From Lantana camara (Eukaryota > Streptophyta > Magnoliopsida > Lamiales > Verbenaceae): a DNA stretch of 64,000 nt. This document shows, one piece after another, positions 10,851-22,669 of this stretch (the first letter of the stretch is position 1; each line of letters begins with the position of its first letter). The stretch is taken from the NCBI GenBank assembly GCA_037501455.1, contig CM074865.1:52780501-52844500 (forward strand), in the 5' to 3' direction. The notes under the pieces are model-generated. The model did no database searches. It was not told the origin of the DNA and saw only the letters and a list, made by a program, of their open reading frames with translations. Both the position numbers and the translations under genes were made by a program.

Positions 10851-12947
10851 GTAAGCACATATTCTTGACGTAAATCTCCTACTCTTTCATTTAAGTGCTC
10901 TTTTTCTTGCATTCTTGGAGATTTTTGGCTGATTTGGTTGAATATATGAATAGTTGTGGGTTTGTGGTGAATTCATGATATCTTGCTCGTTTGTGGCCTG
11001 ATTCTTGTTCCGTGAAGTGCTTTGTGACCTTTGTTGCATCCTTGACTATTCCTTACCTTTTATTTTCTGTATGAACCAAGATTGAGGCTCCTCCTTTGTT
11101 GAACCCTTGAGTTTTTGGAAGCTTTTGTGTTTAATTGGGGGATTTCTTGTCTTGCCGGTTGTTTGCTTGATATATGGCTTGTTTGGCTGCGTTTCCTTGC
11201 ATTTCTTGTTGCCTTGATTTGTTATTTTCATGCATGATCTATGACTGGACCTTTCCCTGCTTCCCTCTGTGCCGAAAAGCTGCTATTGCAGCTTTGATTT
11301 CGTGAAAAATAGGCCAACACGGCCGTGTCCGGTTTCTTTGAAAAATGGACATGGCCATCTTGTATTCTCGAGTTGGGGCTGCTGATTTTAAATAAATGGG
11401 ACAAGACCATGTCCCATTATGCCTGAGAATGAACACGGCCGTGTCCAAGCTTCGTTCTTGGGCCAAAATTTTGATTAAATTCCTACATGACCGTGTCATG
11501 TAGGAGCAGCGGCGGCGGCGGTTCGTTTTCTGTTTTTGGTGCTTTTCGTTGATTTTTCCCACCCCGATTATGATCCTAACTTGTTTCTAACATGTTATAT
11601 TATATGTTAGGATGTTTATTTTGGTTTTATGGCCTTGTTTTCTATGTGTAAACGTGACCGTGGTTGCATATACATTTTGATTCTACGTGTGAAACTTTCT
11701 TGCACTTGTTGCATTCTTTGCTCATTCTCTCCTAGTGTATGCATGAGTTGTAATATGATTTGTTATATATGATGTTTATTTGACATGTTATGCTTTAATT
11801 CTTGCCTCGTTTTTGTAATTTGATTCTTGAAAACGTGCATGAACTTGAAAGCTTGAACATGCTAACTTTTGTTATTTGAGTTGCATCACTTGCATACATA
11901 TGCATTCGCCGAGCGTTTAATTGGTTCATTTTGAGTTGAAGTGCATCTCTTGTTGTCTCTTTTGTTCTTAGGTTCGTCCCAAGGGTGACGAGGTGGTCTT
12001 TTAGACGTTTGTTGGTTTCTTTTGTCTCCGTTGCTTCAGGAAGGTGAGGTTTTCTTTCCTTTTAGCTAATATGACCTACAACCCAACTTGTAATTTAAAC
12101 CCGTATGCGAATTATATATATATATATATATATAGATAAGTGTTTGATATGTATTTTGTGGGAATTGGCCCCTTTGCTATGAGATCCATTGATAACGCTT
12201 TTATATGTATATAAGCTATATTTTGTTTGTTTGTTTTCAATAAGGGTTGGTGTGAGTTCTCTTTAGCGAGCTTTGGTACTTTGAAAGATATGTCCGTGTG
12301 TGTGTGTATAAGTGTGATAAGTTTTGGGCCCCGGAGGAGTGGTATGTGATCTCGGGTGGGCCATGGGGTCGCCGAGCTCTCTCATCAACACAACTCCAAC
12401 TTTGAGAGGCTTTGCTCATCCTCGGGAGGTCGAGGGGAAAGCGGGTCTCTAACGTAGGCGGTATAACCCGTCAGGATCGGGTAGGATCCCCCGACTCCAA
12501 CTCTATATGGTAAGTGTGGGGGTTGAGAGGGGCCTCTCTCTTTCCCAAACGGAGAAAGGTTGGATTGGTTTATGCTTTGGCTCTGTTTTCGCTTTGCTTT
12601 GCTTTGCTTATGGAGTAAGTGGGTTAGAACTCGTACTCGCCGAGTTATTATATTTATGCTTTTGGTTTCTGTCTTCGTTATGGTTTGTGAAACAGGAGTG
12701 GTCTCGAAATTTCTAAAACTTGGTTGATTTTGGCCTTCGGCCCTAAATCTTTCTTTCTATATATAGTAACACAGGTTGAAACCTTTTTGGAATGCAAAAA
12801 CCACGCCCGGTTCATGAACAATTTTAGAATTTGAATATGCTATGCTCTTACATATACGTACGTGTGCGTGTGTTAGCCCCTTCACCAGTCTTTAGGACTG
12901 ACCCTCCTTGCTTCTTTTCTTTTTCCCCTTGTTCTTGAGTTTTGCAG
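10851..12947 (+). other. Putative intron inside the X LTR
   Basis: The donor AG/GTAAGCAC at 10851 is close to consensus. The acceptor at 12946-12947 is preceded by CTTCTTTTCTTTTTCCCC and TTGAGTTTTGCAG. Between them lie about 2.1 kb of T-rich sequence, as usual for plant introns. The twin LTR keeps both sites (38889 and 43963), and unrelated LTR families in this window keep both in the same order. Splicing is inferred, not seen. Confidence 0.5.
11317..11444. repeat. Palindromes ACACGGCCGTGT in the X LTR
   Basis: Perfect 12-bp palindromes at 11317-11328 and 11433-11444. Degenerate versions lie between and after (GGACATGGCCATC at about 11347, GGGACAAGACCATGTCCC at about 11398, ACATGACCGTGTCATGT at about 11486). 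The twin LTR has perfect copies at 42337-42348 and 42453-42464. Confidence 0.85.
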
Positions 12948-13372
12948 GTTCTCGGCTGGGAGTTGGTGCTAGGCGACGGTCGTCTTTTGTGTCTTGGGTC
13001 GTTTGTTCGAGTCTCATGCATTCTCTTGTAGTTGATTATGTATTTCTAAACTTTAAAACTTATGTATATGAATATGATTTGATTTGGAAAGGATGAGATT
13101 TGATTTAAGTATTTAAGTAACATGATATGTATAATTGTTCTAAATGATTTGGCTAGTATGTATAATTGCTTATATAGATCCTGGTGCTTCCGCACTTTTG
13201 ATTAAATTTTGTTGCGCACTCTGTATTAGTGTCTAAACCGCCTAGCCTAGGGTTTTGTTTTTTTTTTATCTCCCATTCGCTGTAGTTTGATACGTGTGCG
13301 GAGTCTTCGTTTCGTTAAACGTGTCGAGATATGGTGCGGGGGATGTGGCACCCTTCGCTCCGGGGAGTGACA

Positions 13373-14055
13373 TCAGCAAATGTGAGTTCTGGCTAGAGAA
13401 AGTTTCATTTCTCGGACACATCATATCAGGGTCTGGAATCGAAGTAGATCCCTCGAAGATCGAAACAATTATGGATTGGGAGTCACCGAAGAATCCCTCA
13501 GAAGTGAGGAGTTTTTTGGGATTAGTTGGTTACTACCGAAGGTTTGTCAAAGATTTCTCGAAGATAGGGACACCTCTCACTAAGTTGACAAAGAAGGAAG
13601 GGAAATTTGAGTGGACTGAGAAGTGTGAGCAAAGTTTTCAAAGACTGAAGGAGATGCTAACAACTGCACCCGTGTTAGCGTTGCCAGAAGGAAAAGAAGC
13701 TTATACTGTCTACACCGATGCTTCGTAAGAAGGACTCGGAGGAGTTTTGGTGCAGAATGGAAAAGTGATTGCGTATGCATGAAGGAAACTCAAAACACAT
13801 TAAGTTAACTACCCGACACATGATTTGGAATTGGCCGCAATAATTTTCGCTCTTAGAAAGTGGAGACGTTACTTATATGGGGTTACGTTTGAAATTTTTA
13901 CTGATCATAAGAGCCTACGACATCTATTCACTCAGAAGGAGTTGAATATGCGACAGAGGAGATGGATGGAATTTCTAGAGGACTACGATTACATTATTCA
14001 GTACCATACAAGAAAGGCGAATGTTGTAGCCGATGCACTAAGCAGGAAAGTTGGT
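13373..14055 (+). pseudogene. G reverse transcriptase C-terminus and RNase H, duplicate copy
   Basis: Begins exactly after the X left LTR with [15 protein letters not shown] (RT thumb side). Then come [18 protein letters not shown], the RNase H core VYTDAS, an [17 protein letters not shown] stretch, and [10 protein letters not shown] near the end. One frame is kept throughout, with stops at 13726 (TAA), 13780 (TGA) and 13801 (TAA). In the other copy (44391 on) these read AAA, TCA and GAA, so the stops arose after the duplication. RNase H would remove RNA from the RNA:DNA hybrid. Confidence 0.9.
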
Positions 14056-15224
14056 TTGGCACAGATTTCTGCCAATCCCGAGACTGATCGAAGAGAAAGA
14101 ATGGAGGTGATAACTAAAGCTCGAATCGCGAACGTTGTGATGATATCACCGTTGAAAGAGCAAGTGTTGGAAGCGCAGAAGAACGACGAGTGGATCAAGA
14201 AATGTCTCGAATCTAAGGAGAAAAATGATGAGACTAAGTTCAAGATTGATGAACATGGAATATTGAGGTACAAAGGTCGAGTATGCGTACCAACTGTTTT
14301 GAGGAAAGAGATCCTCGACGAAGCGCATAGGACAAAGTACACGATGCATCCCGGAGGCACTAAGACGTATCTAGATGTTAAGACGCATTTCTGGTGGAAC
14401 GGAATGAAGAGAGATATAACCAACTATGTCAAGAAGTGCTTAACTTGTCAGAAAGTTAAAGCTAAGCACCAAAAACCGAGTGGGAAGTTACAACCATTAC
14501 CGGTTCTGACATGGAAATGGGAACAAATCACGATGGATTTTGTAACCGGATTACCCAAAGTCAAAGGAGGACAAGATAGTATCTGGGTAATCATTGATCG
14601 ATTGTCTAAGTCAACACACTTTCTGCCAGTGAAGACAACGGATAAGGTCAGCACGTTAGCAAAACTGTATCAGCTAGAGATTGTCAGACTACATGGAGTT
14701 CCAAACAACATCGTGTCGGACAGAGATCTGAAATTCACGTCGCAGTTATGGCAAGGAATTCAGACTTTGATGGGAACAAAGTTGAACTTCAGTACTGCAG
14801 CGCATCCTCAGACGGATGGACAATCAGAAAGAATGATTAAGTACTTGGAAGATATGCTAAGACCTTGCGCTTCAGACTTCCAGGAAAGTTGGAAAGATTG
14901 TTTACATCTTGTCGAGTCTGCATACAATAATAATTATCAAGCTTCTATTAAAGGTGCTCCATATGAAGTCCTGTATGGAAGGAAATGTAGATCCCCGTTA
15001 TACTGGGATTTGGATGAAGCAAGATGTACTGAGGAGGGACCAACCAGACTGAATTTAGCTAAATGGATAAGAGAAGCGACGGAGAAGATTCAGATCATTC
15101 GCCAAAGAATGAAAACTGCCTAGCACAGGCAGGAGAGTTATTCTGATCGACAAAGAAGAGATTTGGAATTCGCAGTGGGCGAAAAGGTATTTCTGAAGGC
15201 ATCTCCAAGAAAAGGATTTACTCG
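14056..15224 (+). pseudogene. G integrase, duplicate copy, cut at its C-terminal end
   Basis: This follows RNase H in the same open frame (13825-15123, 432 codons). It has the HHCC zinc part ([29 protein letters not shown]) and the DDE catalytic core: TMDFVTGLP (Asp 1), VSDRDLKF (Asp 2), [12 protein letters not shown] (Glu). The core residues are all present. TAG 15121-15123 replaces a CAG-type codon. The C-terminal part (VGEKVFLKASPRKGFTR) is followed until 15224, where the sequence switches abruptly to X interior, while the other copy (47038) continues with IGKGGKLNPRYVGPYE. Confidence 0.9.
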
Positions 15225-15385
15225 TGTCAGGTCTGTCTAGGTCGTTCGGCTTAGGATTATGTGATTGTTGGCATTCACTTTCATCACTATATGACTTACT
15301 TGATTTTAATTGTATTAATCCTTCACATGAACATGTACTAAACCCTTCACGCATCGATATTTTGGAATCATTTTCTTATCTCAGG

Positions 15386-16280
15386 ATGACTTCTTCATAT
15401 CAACATATATCATCAAAAGGATGACAAGAGAAACAAGTGTATTCGGTCTCTAAGAAGTTTGAAGATTTTGATCCACCGAAGTGGTTTGGAGGCGATAGTA
15501 TTAAAGCCGAGGAGTGGCTATCCATAATATTGTGGATTTGGGAAAGTTGTCGGGGAACCTCACAAGAGAAAGTAAAGCCCACTTCCCGCTTACTACAAGG
15601 TGAAGCTTCAAAATGGTTCAAGGAAATAAGATCAAAAATAAAGAAGTCCGGAGAAGAATTCGATTGGGAGAGGTTTATCCGAGAATTTTGCTGCAAGTAC
15701 ATTCCTCTAAATGAATTGATTAGAAGACTCCAAGAATTCCTAGATCTCGAGCAAGAAGTGAAGAGGATGGACGATCTTGTGATGGAGCTAGAAAGTTCAA
15801 GAGCTAACCAAGATTGTCCTATGATCCGGAGTTATATACAAAGGCGTAGAGAGGAGATTCAACAAGCTTTCCAAAGTTCACCAGTGCATGAATGGTCCGA
15901 AGAGGTTAGAGGAGCGGTTCAAGATGAAATGAATAAGCAAGAGATGAAGTCTCACACTCCTAATATGGGACATGATCAAGGATCGAGCTCGAGCTCAAGC
16001 AAGAGGCCTATGTCCCGAGAGAAAATCCAAGAGCTTCAAGATGTCGACTACACCAAGAAGAAGAAGCTTCAACTACCAAAGATGGATTCGATACCTCCTC
16101 CGTTGGAGACAACTCAATGCTCCTATTCAAGGCCCGAACCACACCGAAGAAGTTTACCGAAAGAAGCTTAGGAGATGTTACAAGTGTGGAGAACCGGGGC
16201 ATATGGTGAAAAGTTGCCCGAAGACTAGGAATCCAAGGATTACCAAGAGCCGTGATTCCAGGACTCCAAGTCCGATCTGA
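15386..16280 (+). pseudogene. gag: gag of element X with CCHC zinc knuckle
   Basis: ATG 15386 opens MTSSYQHISSKG, then TGA 15422; the frame resumes and runs open to 16171. Gag capsid wording is clear: FDPPKWFGGDSIKAEEWLS, LLQGEASKWFKEIR, WERFIREFCCKYIP, EFLDLEQEVKRMDDL. A Ser-rich linker (about 15985) leads to a CCHC knuckle in another frame, CYKCGEPGHMVKSC (16176-16217). This gag differs from that of G, so X is a separate family. Only about 160 bases separate the G/X junction from the ATG. Confidence 0.8.
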
Positions 16281-17017
16281 GTTGATACAATTGAAGAGAA
16301 AGAACGGGATGTCAAGCTCGACACTACCACCATGGTGAAAGGTACGCCAAGCATTCATGGCACTACATACGTGCATTTTATTTCAATTCGTGTTACTTTC
16401 CTTTTCTTGTTGTTTCTCGGTGCTTGTGTATCTTTGTTGTTGCTTGTTTGCTTGTGGTTCCATTTTTCTTTTCTCTTTTGTGTTGACTCTCTCCTTAGAG
16501 AGAGTTTGGTGAGAAGAGTGTCGAGTGTTTGGTGAGTTGTGAGGGTCGAGCTGCTTCTAGCGAGTTGCTTGGAGGTGTTTTGGTCCTATTGAGCTTGGTG
16601 GTTGCTTTTAGGAGGTCTGTTCGGGGCTCAACGATATCTACGGGTGTTAGATGGAAGGATAACCCGTTTATATCCTTCGTAGAGGTGGTTGGTTATTTCA
16701 GGACGGTGCGACAAGCTTTGTGGCTTGCCCTTAGGATCACCGAAGGGTCGGGCTAAGCTTGGAGAGACAAGGATCATAGTAAGACTTTCTTGATGTTCCT
16801 TGAGGGTTGGAATTGGTTACCACCCGATAGGGATATTAAGGTTGTCGTGATCTTTATTCATGAATTTGACCTTGTTTGGAGATTCCCTACCGGATGACTC
16901 TAGCATGGATGTTGGAGTTCAAGACGTCGTCGATAAGCTCTTAGAAGATAGTTTCATCAATTTGGGTACTTCTATGTGGAGTACTTTAATCCTATCTAAG
17001 AAGAAGATGGGACTCTA
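16281..17017 (+). pseudogene. X pol remnant: RT N-terminal stretch
   Basis: Mostly broken. Near 16925-17005 one frame reads VVDKLLEDSFINLGT and then SMWSTLILSKKKMGL. It matches the gypsy RT entry (L-E-K-G-F-I-x-P-S-x-S-P-W-x-x-P-V-x-x-x-K-K-K-D-G) position by position, with several changes. The T-rich stretch 16385-16480 fits no domain. The solo LTR at 17018 interrupts directly after this motif. Confidence 0.6.
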
Positions 17018-17753
17018 TGTGACGCCCGGAGCGGTGGGCCACCACATCCCCCGCACTTAAACCCGAACCCACATATGAAATGGATCTCCATACATGAGCC
17101 CAAGTCTAAGTGAACGGTGACCTACACTCACCCACTAGGCTAAGCGGGGCTAACCAACCAAAGCGCGCAAATAAATAAAACAGATATGCGGAAGCAATAA
17201 ACAGGATCTAAAGAGCTCGTCAAATACGCATAAAATCATATACATGGCCTCACAGCCCAAAAGATCGAGTGTATGTATCCAAAAGTCCATAATTCTCCAA
17301 ATACACGATATGATATCAAATATATGAGAAGTGTAATAAAAAGGTAAGAAAATGAATGCAACTCGACCTAAACGGCTAAGTACGACTCGACACGACGCAC
17401 TTCCCCGCCTAGCTCGGCACCCTGAAAGGGAAAGGAGAGGGTCAGTCTCACAACTCGACTGAGTGAGGGGCTTAACACACCCACACTATAAATACGTATA
17501 GAGCAGAGCATAAATCAAAAGCGATAGTCATGAATCGAGGCTAGGGTTTTGCACACCAAAATCATTTCCCGAAGCTAATATTTAGTAAGAAAAGCCTCTA
17601 TCTCGATTCATAACCATCAGTCAAAACATAACCAAAAAGCCCGGCGAGAACGGACTATCCCTCACTCCCTTAAACATAAATATCAAATCACAAGTCCACC
17701 CTTGCATCCATGGTGTGTCGGGAATCAAACCCTAGCACCTACATTACCAAAAA

Positions 17754-20700
17754 TGTAGCACCCCGCACGTGAGGCACCACATCCCCCGCACTAAGTCTCA
17801 ACACGAGTAACGAAATAGTAAATCCGCACCCGTATCAAACCCTAGCGAACGGGAGACAAACATAAAAACCTTCCTAAGCTAGGCGGAACTAGACCCTGCA
17901 ATGATAACCAAATCACAATATATAATGCATGGCAAAGCCCAAGTACAAACATACAAACCATAAGCGGAATTTGGGCTCTTCAGGCGTCTTTTAAAACATC
18001 ACAAAACCCAGTAAAAGCAATTCAATAACGATTACATAAATATTCAAGTCCAAGATACTACAGAATCGAATCAAACATAAATCCAATACATGAATGAGTG
18101 CAGGGACTCTCCTAACCTAACTCGACCCACTTAAAGACTCCAAACACCCCCGCCTAGCTCGAAACTCCAAAGCCAAACCTGCACACTAAAGTGTTGGGGA
18201 GGGAGAGGGTCAGTCTCTAGAAGACTGAGTGAGCAGGAGCGATATATATATATAGAAACATGCACATGCAAGTCATAAATTCCGAACAAGGTTTTATTTG
18301 AGCTTAGTTCCCAAAAAGGGCAAGAGAATGACTAATCAGTGCTCGGATTTTATGACTAATCATATTAATTCATTACATTCATAAATCATACATAAACATA
18401 AGGCTCGGTGAGTGAGCGTGCACAATCTCACCAAACTCCGACCGTGTACGACAAATATCATTAATAAGTTGATTAGGTGTTCATGCGATATATCATAATA
18501 CATGCGGACCATAAATCATATCATAAATATATTCGTTTGGGCAATCCGGGTCCCGGCCTTCCCGCACGGTGCATAATCATAACATAACATAACATAACAT
18601 AAATCATAAATCATTTCCAACCTTCTTCCTCCGGGTGGTGGACGGGTTAGCAAGACCCGACCACCTCATACATAGGCCAATGGGGTTTCATGACTCCCCC
18701 AAGGGCACTCAGCTCCCATTCCCCGCTAAACCTCCTAGCGAGGGCCGGTATCACCGTACATAAGTTGGGACTAGTACAAGGGATCACCGTCGGCCCTTGC
18801 CTCCCCGGATAGCCACTTGCACTAAGTCCCTGGGCCCGTGAACATATCATAAATGCATAATCTCGCCAAAACATTTCAGTTCATAAGTACATATCATAAT
18901 TCATAAATCATTTGAAAAGGGCTTACTCGATCAATATTTACTCGATAACTTTACTTTAAAGGTAACATATATATATAATCATAAGGTTTTGGCCAAAGCT
19001 TTTCACATAAGGGTTGTAGGGTTTGTTACATAGCTAGAACAAAAACACCCTCACCTGAACCGTGATGAAACAAGGATACAAGTTACCAAGTGCTCGAAGG
19101 ATCAAGATCTCTCCACCCTGGAGATAAACTGTACAAAAGACAACATGACGTGTTCGTGAGACTCAAGACTCTAAATGAACCATATATGACGCACGGCAAT
19201 GCTCAAGCATGATATGAAGGCATAAAGATCATATTAAGTCATGAAAATGTTCATGTGCACTATTAAGGCATTTAAATCATACAACCAAGTCATTCACTTG
19301 TTCATTCACTTTCATTCAAATTCTTCAATTCAAATCTCCAATCAAATTAATTCAAGAATTCAAATAGGAGCATAGAACATATTCAAGCTCACCCATAATG
19401 CTACCACATACTTCATATTACATAAGATAGCATATTTCCAAGGTTTGACAACAAGAAGGAAGCATATGAAATAGAAAATGAATTACGCGATTCATAAACG
19501 GCATAAAAACACACATAAACGGCAATAAGCAAAAGCATGCCTATAACTCATCCAAATGCCATGATATTAAACCACAATGCTCCCAACATATAGCAAAACA
19601 AGTTCATAGTTCAACACAAAAGGAGATAAAGTCATTCAAGAGGTGAAATAAATCAAAAACCGAAAAGGAAGCAACAAGGACTGCGCAAGGGAAGGGACAC
19701 GGGGGTGTCACCCTCCTTAGCCAAACTGAGCCACGACCGTGGCTCAGTACAGAGCTGCCCAGAAGGTGTGACACGCCCGTGTCTCACACTTATGTGTAAA
19801 TGAGACACGGGGGTGTCACGGTACAGAACTAAACCACACACAAAGTTTTACCGGCAAAACTGATCTCATACCAAATCAATCCAAAAGCATACCAAATCAA
19901 CTCCAAATGCTATGAAACTTAATATACAACATATTTAGCATGTTAGGAACATTTTTAATTTAGAGTGAAAAGGCTAAATCACACATTATGAGCATCTAAA
20001 TCATGCAGCAAAACTGGATCGCCAAAATCGCACATAAGAACCCTATTGTTTAATCATGCCATGATCAAGTACTTAGGGGTTGAATTTGGATCTGAAACTT
20101 TGGGGAATGCATGATAACATACTAAACAACTAATATACATCATATATATGCAAAATGGCACAATTTAAAGCACATTAGAATGACCAACAAGTTACAAAAC
20201 GCAACAGCAACAAGTCTGTCATGAAGCATGCATAAAAACAGGCCATGTCTTTCGGTTTTGAGGCTTCAAATGGAACCAAATACTTGAAACATGAATGTTA
20301 ACATATAGAACAATGAGTGTACATAATATCCATGCAAATTCACATGAAAAGAAGATCATTTGATCAAGCAACAAAGCAAAATTTCACACAGCAGTTCGAA
20401 AAACAGGGGAAACAGTTTGATCATCAAGTTTGGAGCTCCATATCTCATAATTTCACCAAAGGGTCAAGAGATAAAATCCTCCTAATATCATAAACTATCA
20501 GTTAGGAAAGAAATAGGTCAATAAACAAGCTCATATGATCATGTATAGGCAAGGAAATCAGCTACACAAGCAAATAGGTCACAAGAGCAAAAATCCCTAA
20601 AAGTTCATACCAAACTCATCACCCAAACCCTAATCAAATCTGATCCAAATCATGTATTAAATAGATTAAATCAAGCATAATAGAGTAGAGAAGACATAAA

Positions 20701-21641
20701 TATTCATACCTTGAAGATTAGAAGAAGAAGGGAGGTGATTTGAGCTCCAAAATCACAAGAATGGCCAAGGTTTTCTCTCCTTTCTTCTCTCTTTCTCTCT
20801 CGATCAGTTCCAGCTGCAAGGGGAGATGTTTGGTTCGGTTTTCAGAGTTAAAGGGGTAGGAGAAAGGCTTAACCCAAGGTACAAAAGTCATGGTTAAGGT
20901 ATGGTTAGGTTAGGTTAAGTAAAAAGGGTCCCACCATGAAGACTAGTCAACAAAAGGAGTTCTTCTTGCACGAGTTGCTCGTTACGGTTGGATTTCGGAG
21001 GTCTTAATGATTTCAAAAAGGTATGAGGCTTGTTCCATTGTCTCCGAATCGTCGATACGAAGGCAACGGAGGTGTCGGAATTTGAATCCGAATTCCCGAG
21101 CTCAAGATATCACGTACGGAACCAAGGGTGCGCTAATTGCTCGTTAGCCCCCGATTTGGTTCCACAATCAAAATTAAATTCATTAACACGTCAAATGAAT
21201 CTGAAAACATAAACCGAGCATATAGGCATGTTCATAACACACATATTTACGACATACTAAATTTCCATACCATTCCGATATCATTACGTATATGAACGAA
21301 GTACAAATAGAACACTCATGCGCATGAATGAATTCGTAACGTTATAAATGAATTAATAAAACTTAAATTCCATATTAATTAAATTAAAACCAACTAATAA
21401 CATGTTGAAATTACTTAACGAAATTACCGAAATAGTTAAGGTAACATGAAACCTTAAATTAAGAAGTTAAACACTAAATATCAAGTTGAAATAAAATGAA
21501 TTAAATTAAAATAACAACAGTCTATAGTTTAAATCAAATATAAACACTTATAAACAATTAATCATATAATTAAATAATTAATTTGCGCAATTTATAAACA
21601 AATACGTCACATTATTATTACTGAAAAACTGGGGCGTTACA
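17754..21641 (-). mobile_element. Solo LTR (minus) nested in the LTR 17018-23868
   Basis: Begins TGTAGCACCCCGCACG and ends GGGGCGTTACA (3888 bp). TSD AAAAA is at 17749-17753 and 21642-21646. The family differs from its host LTR but has the same plan: minus-strand donor CAAG/GTATGA at 20709, acceptor GTGTGCAG ending 18179 beside a CTAGGCGGGGG box, palindromes in between (19696-19822), terminal CCACATCCCCCGCAC. The pyrimidine tract before this acceptor is weaker than in the other LTRs. An AACAT pentanucleotide run lies at about 18580-18600. Confidence 0.9.
19696..19822. repeat. Palindrome cluster in the nested solo LTR
   Basis: GACAC-GGGG-GTGTC (19696-19709); a perfect inverted repeat with 10-base arms CTGAGCCACG and CGTGGCTCAG and spacer AC (19726-19747); GTGTGACACG-CC-CGTGTCTCAC (19766-19787, one mismatched pair); GAGACACGGGGGTGTCAC (about 19803-19820). 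Sequences differ from the CACGGCCGTG type, but core and symmetry are alike. Confidence 0.85.
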
Positions 21642-22456
21642 AAAAACATACGGGGTAGCTATCCCACGATATGCCTTCCCCGGTTACCCATCGAGGGCTC
21701 AAGATACCAGGCCTTCCCAACCTCCATAGGTCGCACGTGAATATCTCAAATGAGAACGTGCACAGGGGTTAAACCCGGCGACCCCGTGGTCGCCCCGGGC
21801 CGTCCTTACCCACGTCTCCAGGGCCCACAAACCAATTCAAACCAAAATCCCATCTTTCAGGGCACAACTCGCTCGACAGAACAGAACGTATTAAAAGGGA
21901 TTCGAAAACCAAGCTTATATATACTCGTACATATATCGTTTCCCAAAAGATCAAAGTTACTTCACAAGATCATAAATATACTTAAGCACTCGTATCTAGA
22001 TATAGGTACCATATTCGCATTCGAGGGAAAATTCATCATAGTATCGGCCATAGGGTGTTTTAACTAATAATTCCTAACCTCACCTTAGCAAAAGGGGCAA
22101 AAGATAGGATCAAACGGCAACCGACCACCTAAGCTTCGGGCTTTTGCGCGACTGGAAGAGGCTCTGAAACACAAAAGAGAGCAAGACCCGAGACTTAGAC
22201 TCAATTATGAACCAAATAGACGCTCGGCAATGATTATGAATGCAAAGAATGCAAGTGGAATGCATAACACGTCAAATAAATCCTACCAAGTCTTATTCAC
22301 ATAATTCTTATCAAATAAAGCCATAATTCAAAACAAGGCACATAATGCATAATATAACAAGCTAACAATACATACGAGCCATACATGGAGAAAGAAAATA
22401 CAAGGAAAAACAACGAAGCGATAAAACGAGCAATTGCCGCCGCCATATTTTCAAAT

Positions 22457-22669
22457 GACACGGCCGTGTTGGGTTTTAGTTCAAAATGGACACGGCCGTG
22501 TCCGATTAAAATTAATTCAGGAACTTAATACGAGACGTTGACACGGCCGTGTTGAGTTTTAGTTCAAAATGGACACGGCCGTGTCCAATTTTATAAAAAT
22601 ATTTTGCTCCAAGTCGAGAGGCTGACACGGCCGTGTCCAAAACATGCACAAAGCTGACACGGCCGTGTT
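22457..22669. repeat. Six GACACGGCCGTGT palindromes with 83-bp repeat
   Basis: Perfect CACGGCCGTG cores lie at 22457-22470, 22489-22502, 22540-22553, 22572-22585, 22624-22637 and 22656-22669. The first two pairs are an 83-bp tandem duplication (both include GGTTTTAGTTCAAAATGG or its one-base variant). This is the densest cluster in the window. Confidence 0.92.

Larger units (their letters stand above)
10088..13372 (+). mobile_element. Left LTR of element X (now behaving like a solo LTR)
   Basis: Starts TATAACATCCCGCTCG (the first G of TG changed to A) and ends GGGGAGTGACA. It is flanked by TCAAC (10083-10087) and TCAGC (13373-13377), one change apart, exactly inside the RT codons joining LYAKF to SKCEFW. 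The twin LTR is 38127-44390. At 3285 bp it carries a donor-like AAAGAG/GTAAGC at 10850/10851, an acceptor TTTGCAG at 12941-12947 after a long pyrimidine tract, palindromes at 11317 and 11433, an AT microsatellite near 12115-12135, and the shared terminal module (TCTCCCATTCGC, GTGCGGGGGATGTGG). Because genuine G sequence follows immediately, it looks solo, yet the X interior and 3' LTR exist further on. Confidence 0.88.

Noticed and set aside
10088..13372. A simple independent solo LTR
   Set aside because: Its twin LTR with a polypurine tract and X interior precedes the same G codon junction at 44391, so it is better read as the left LTR of X after rearrangement.
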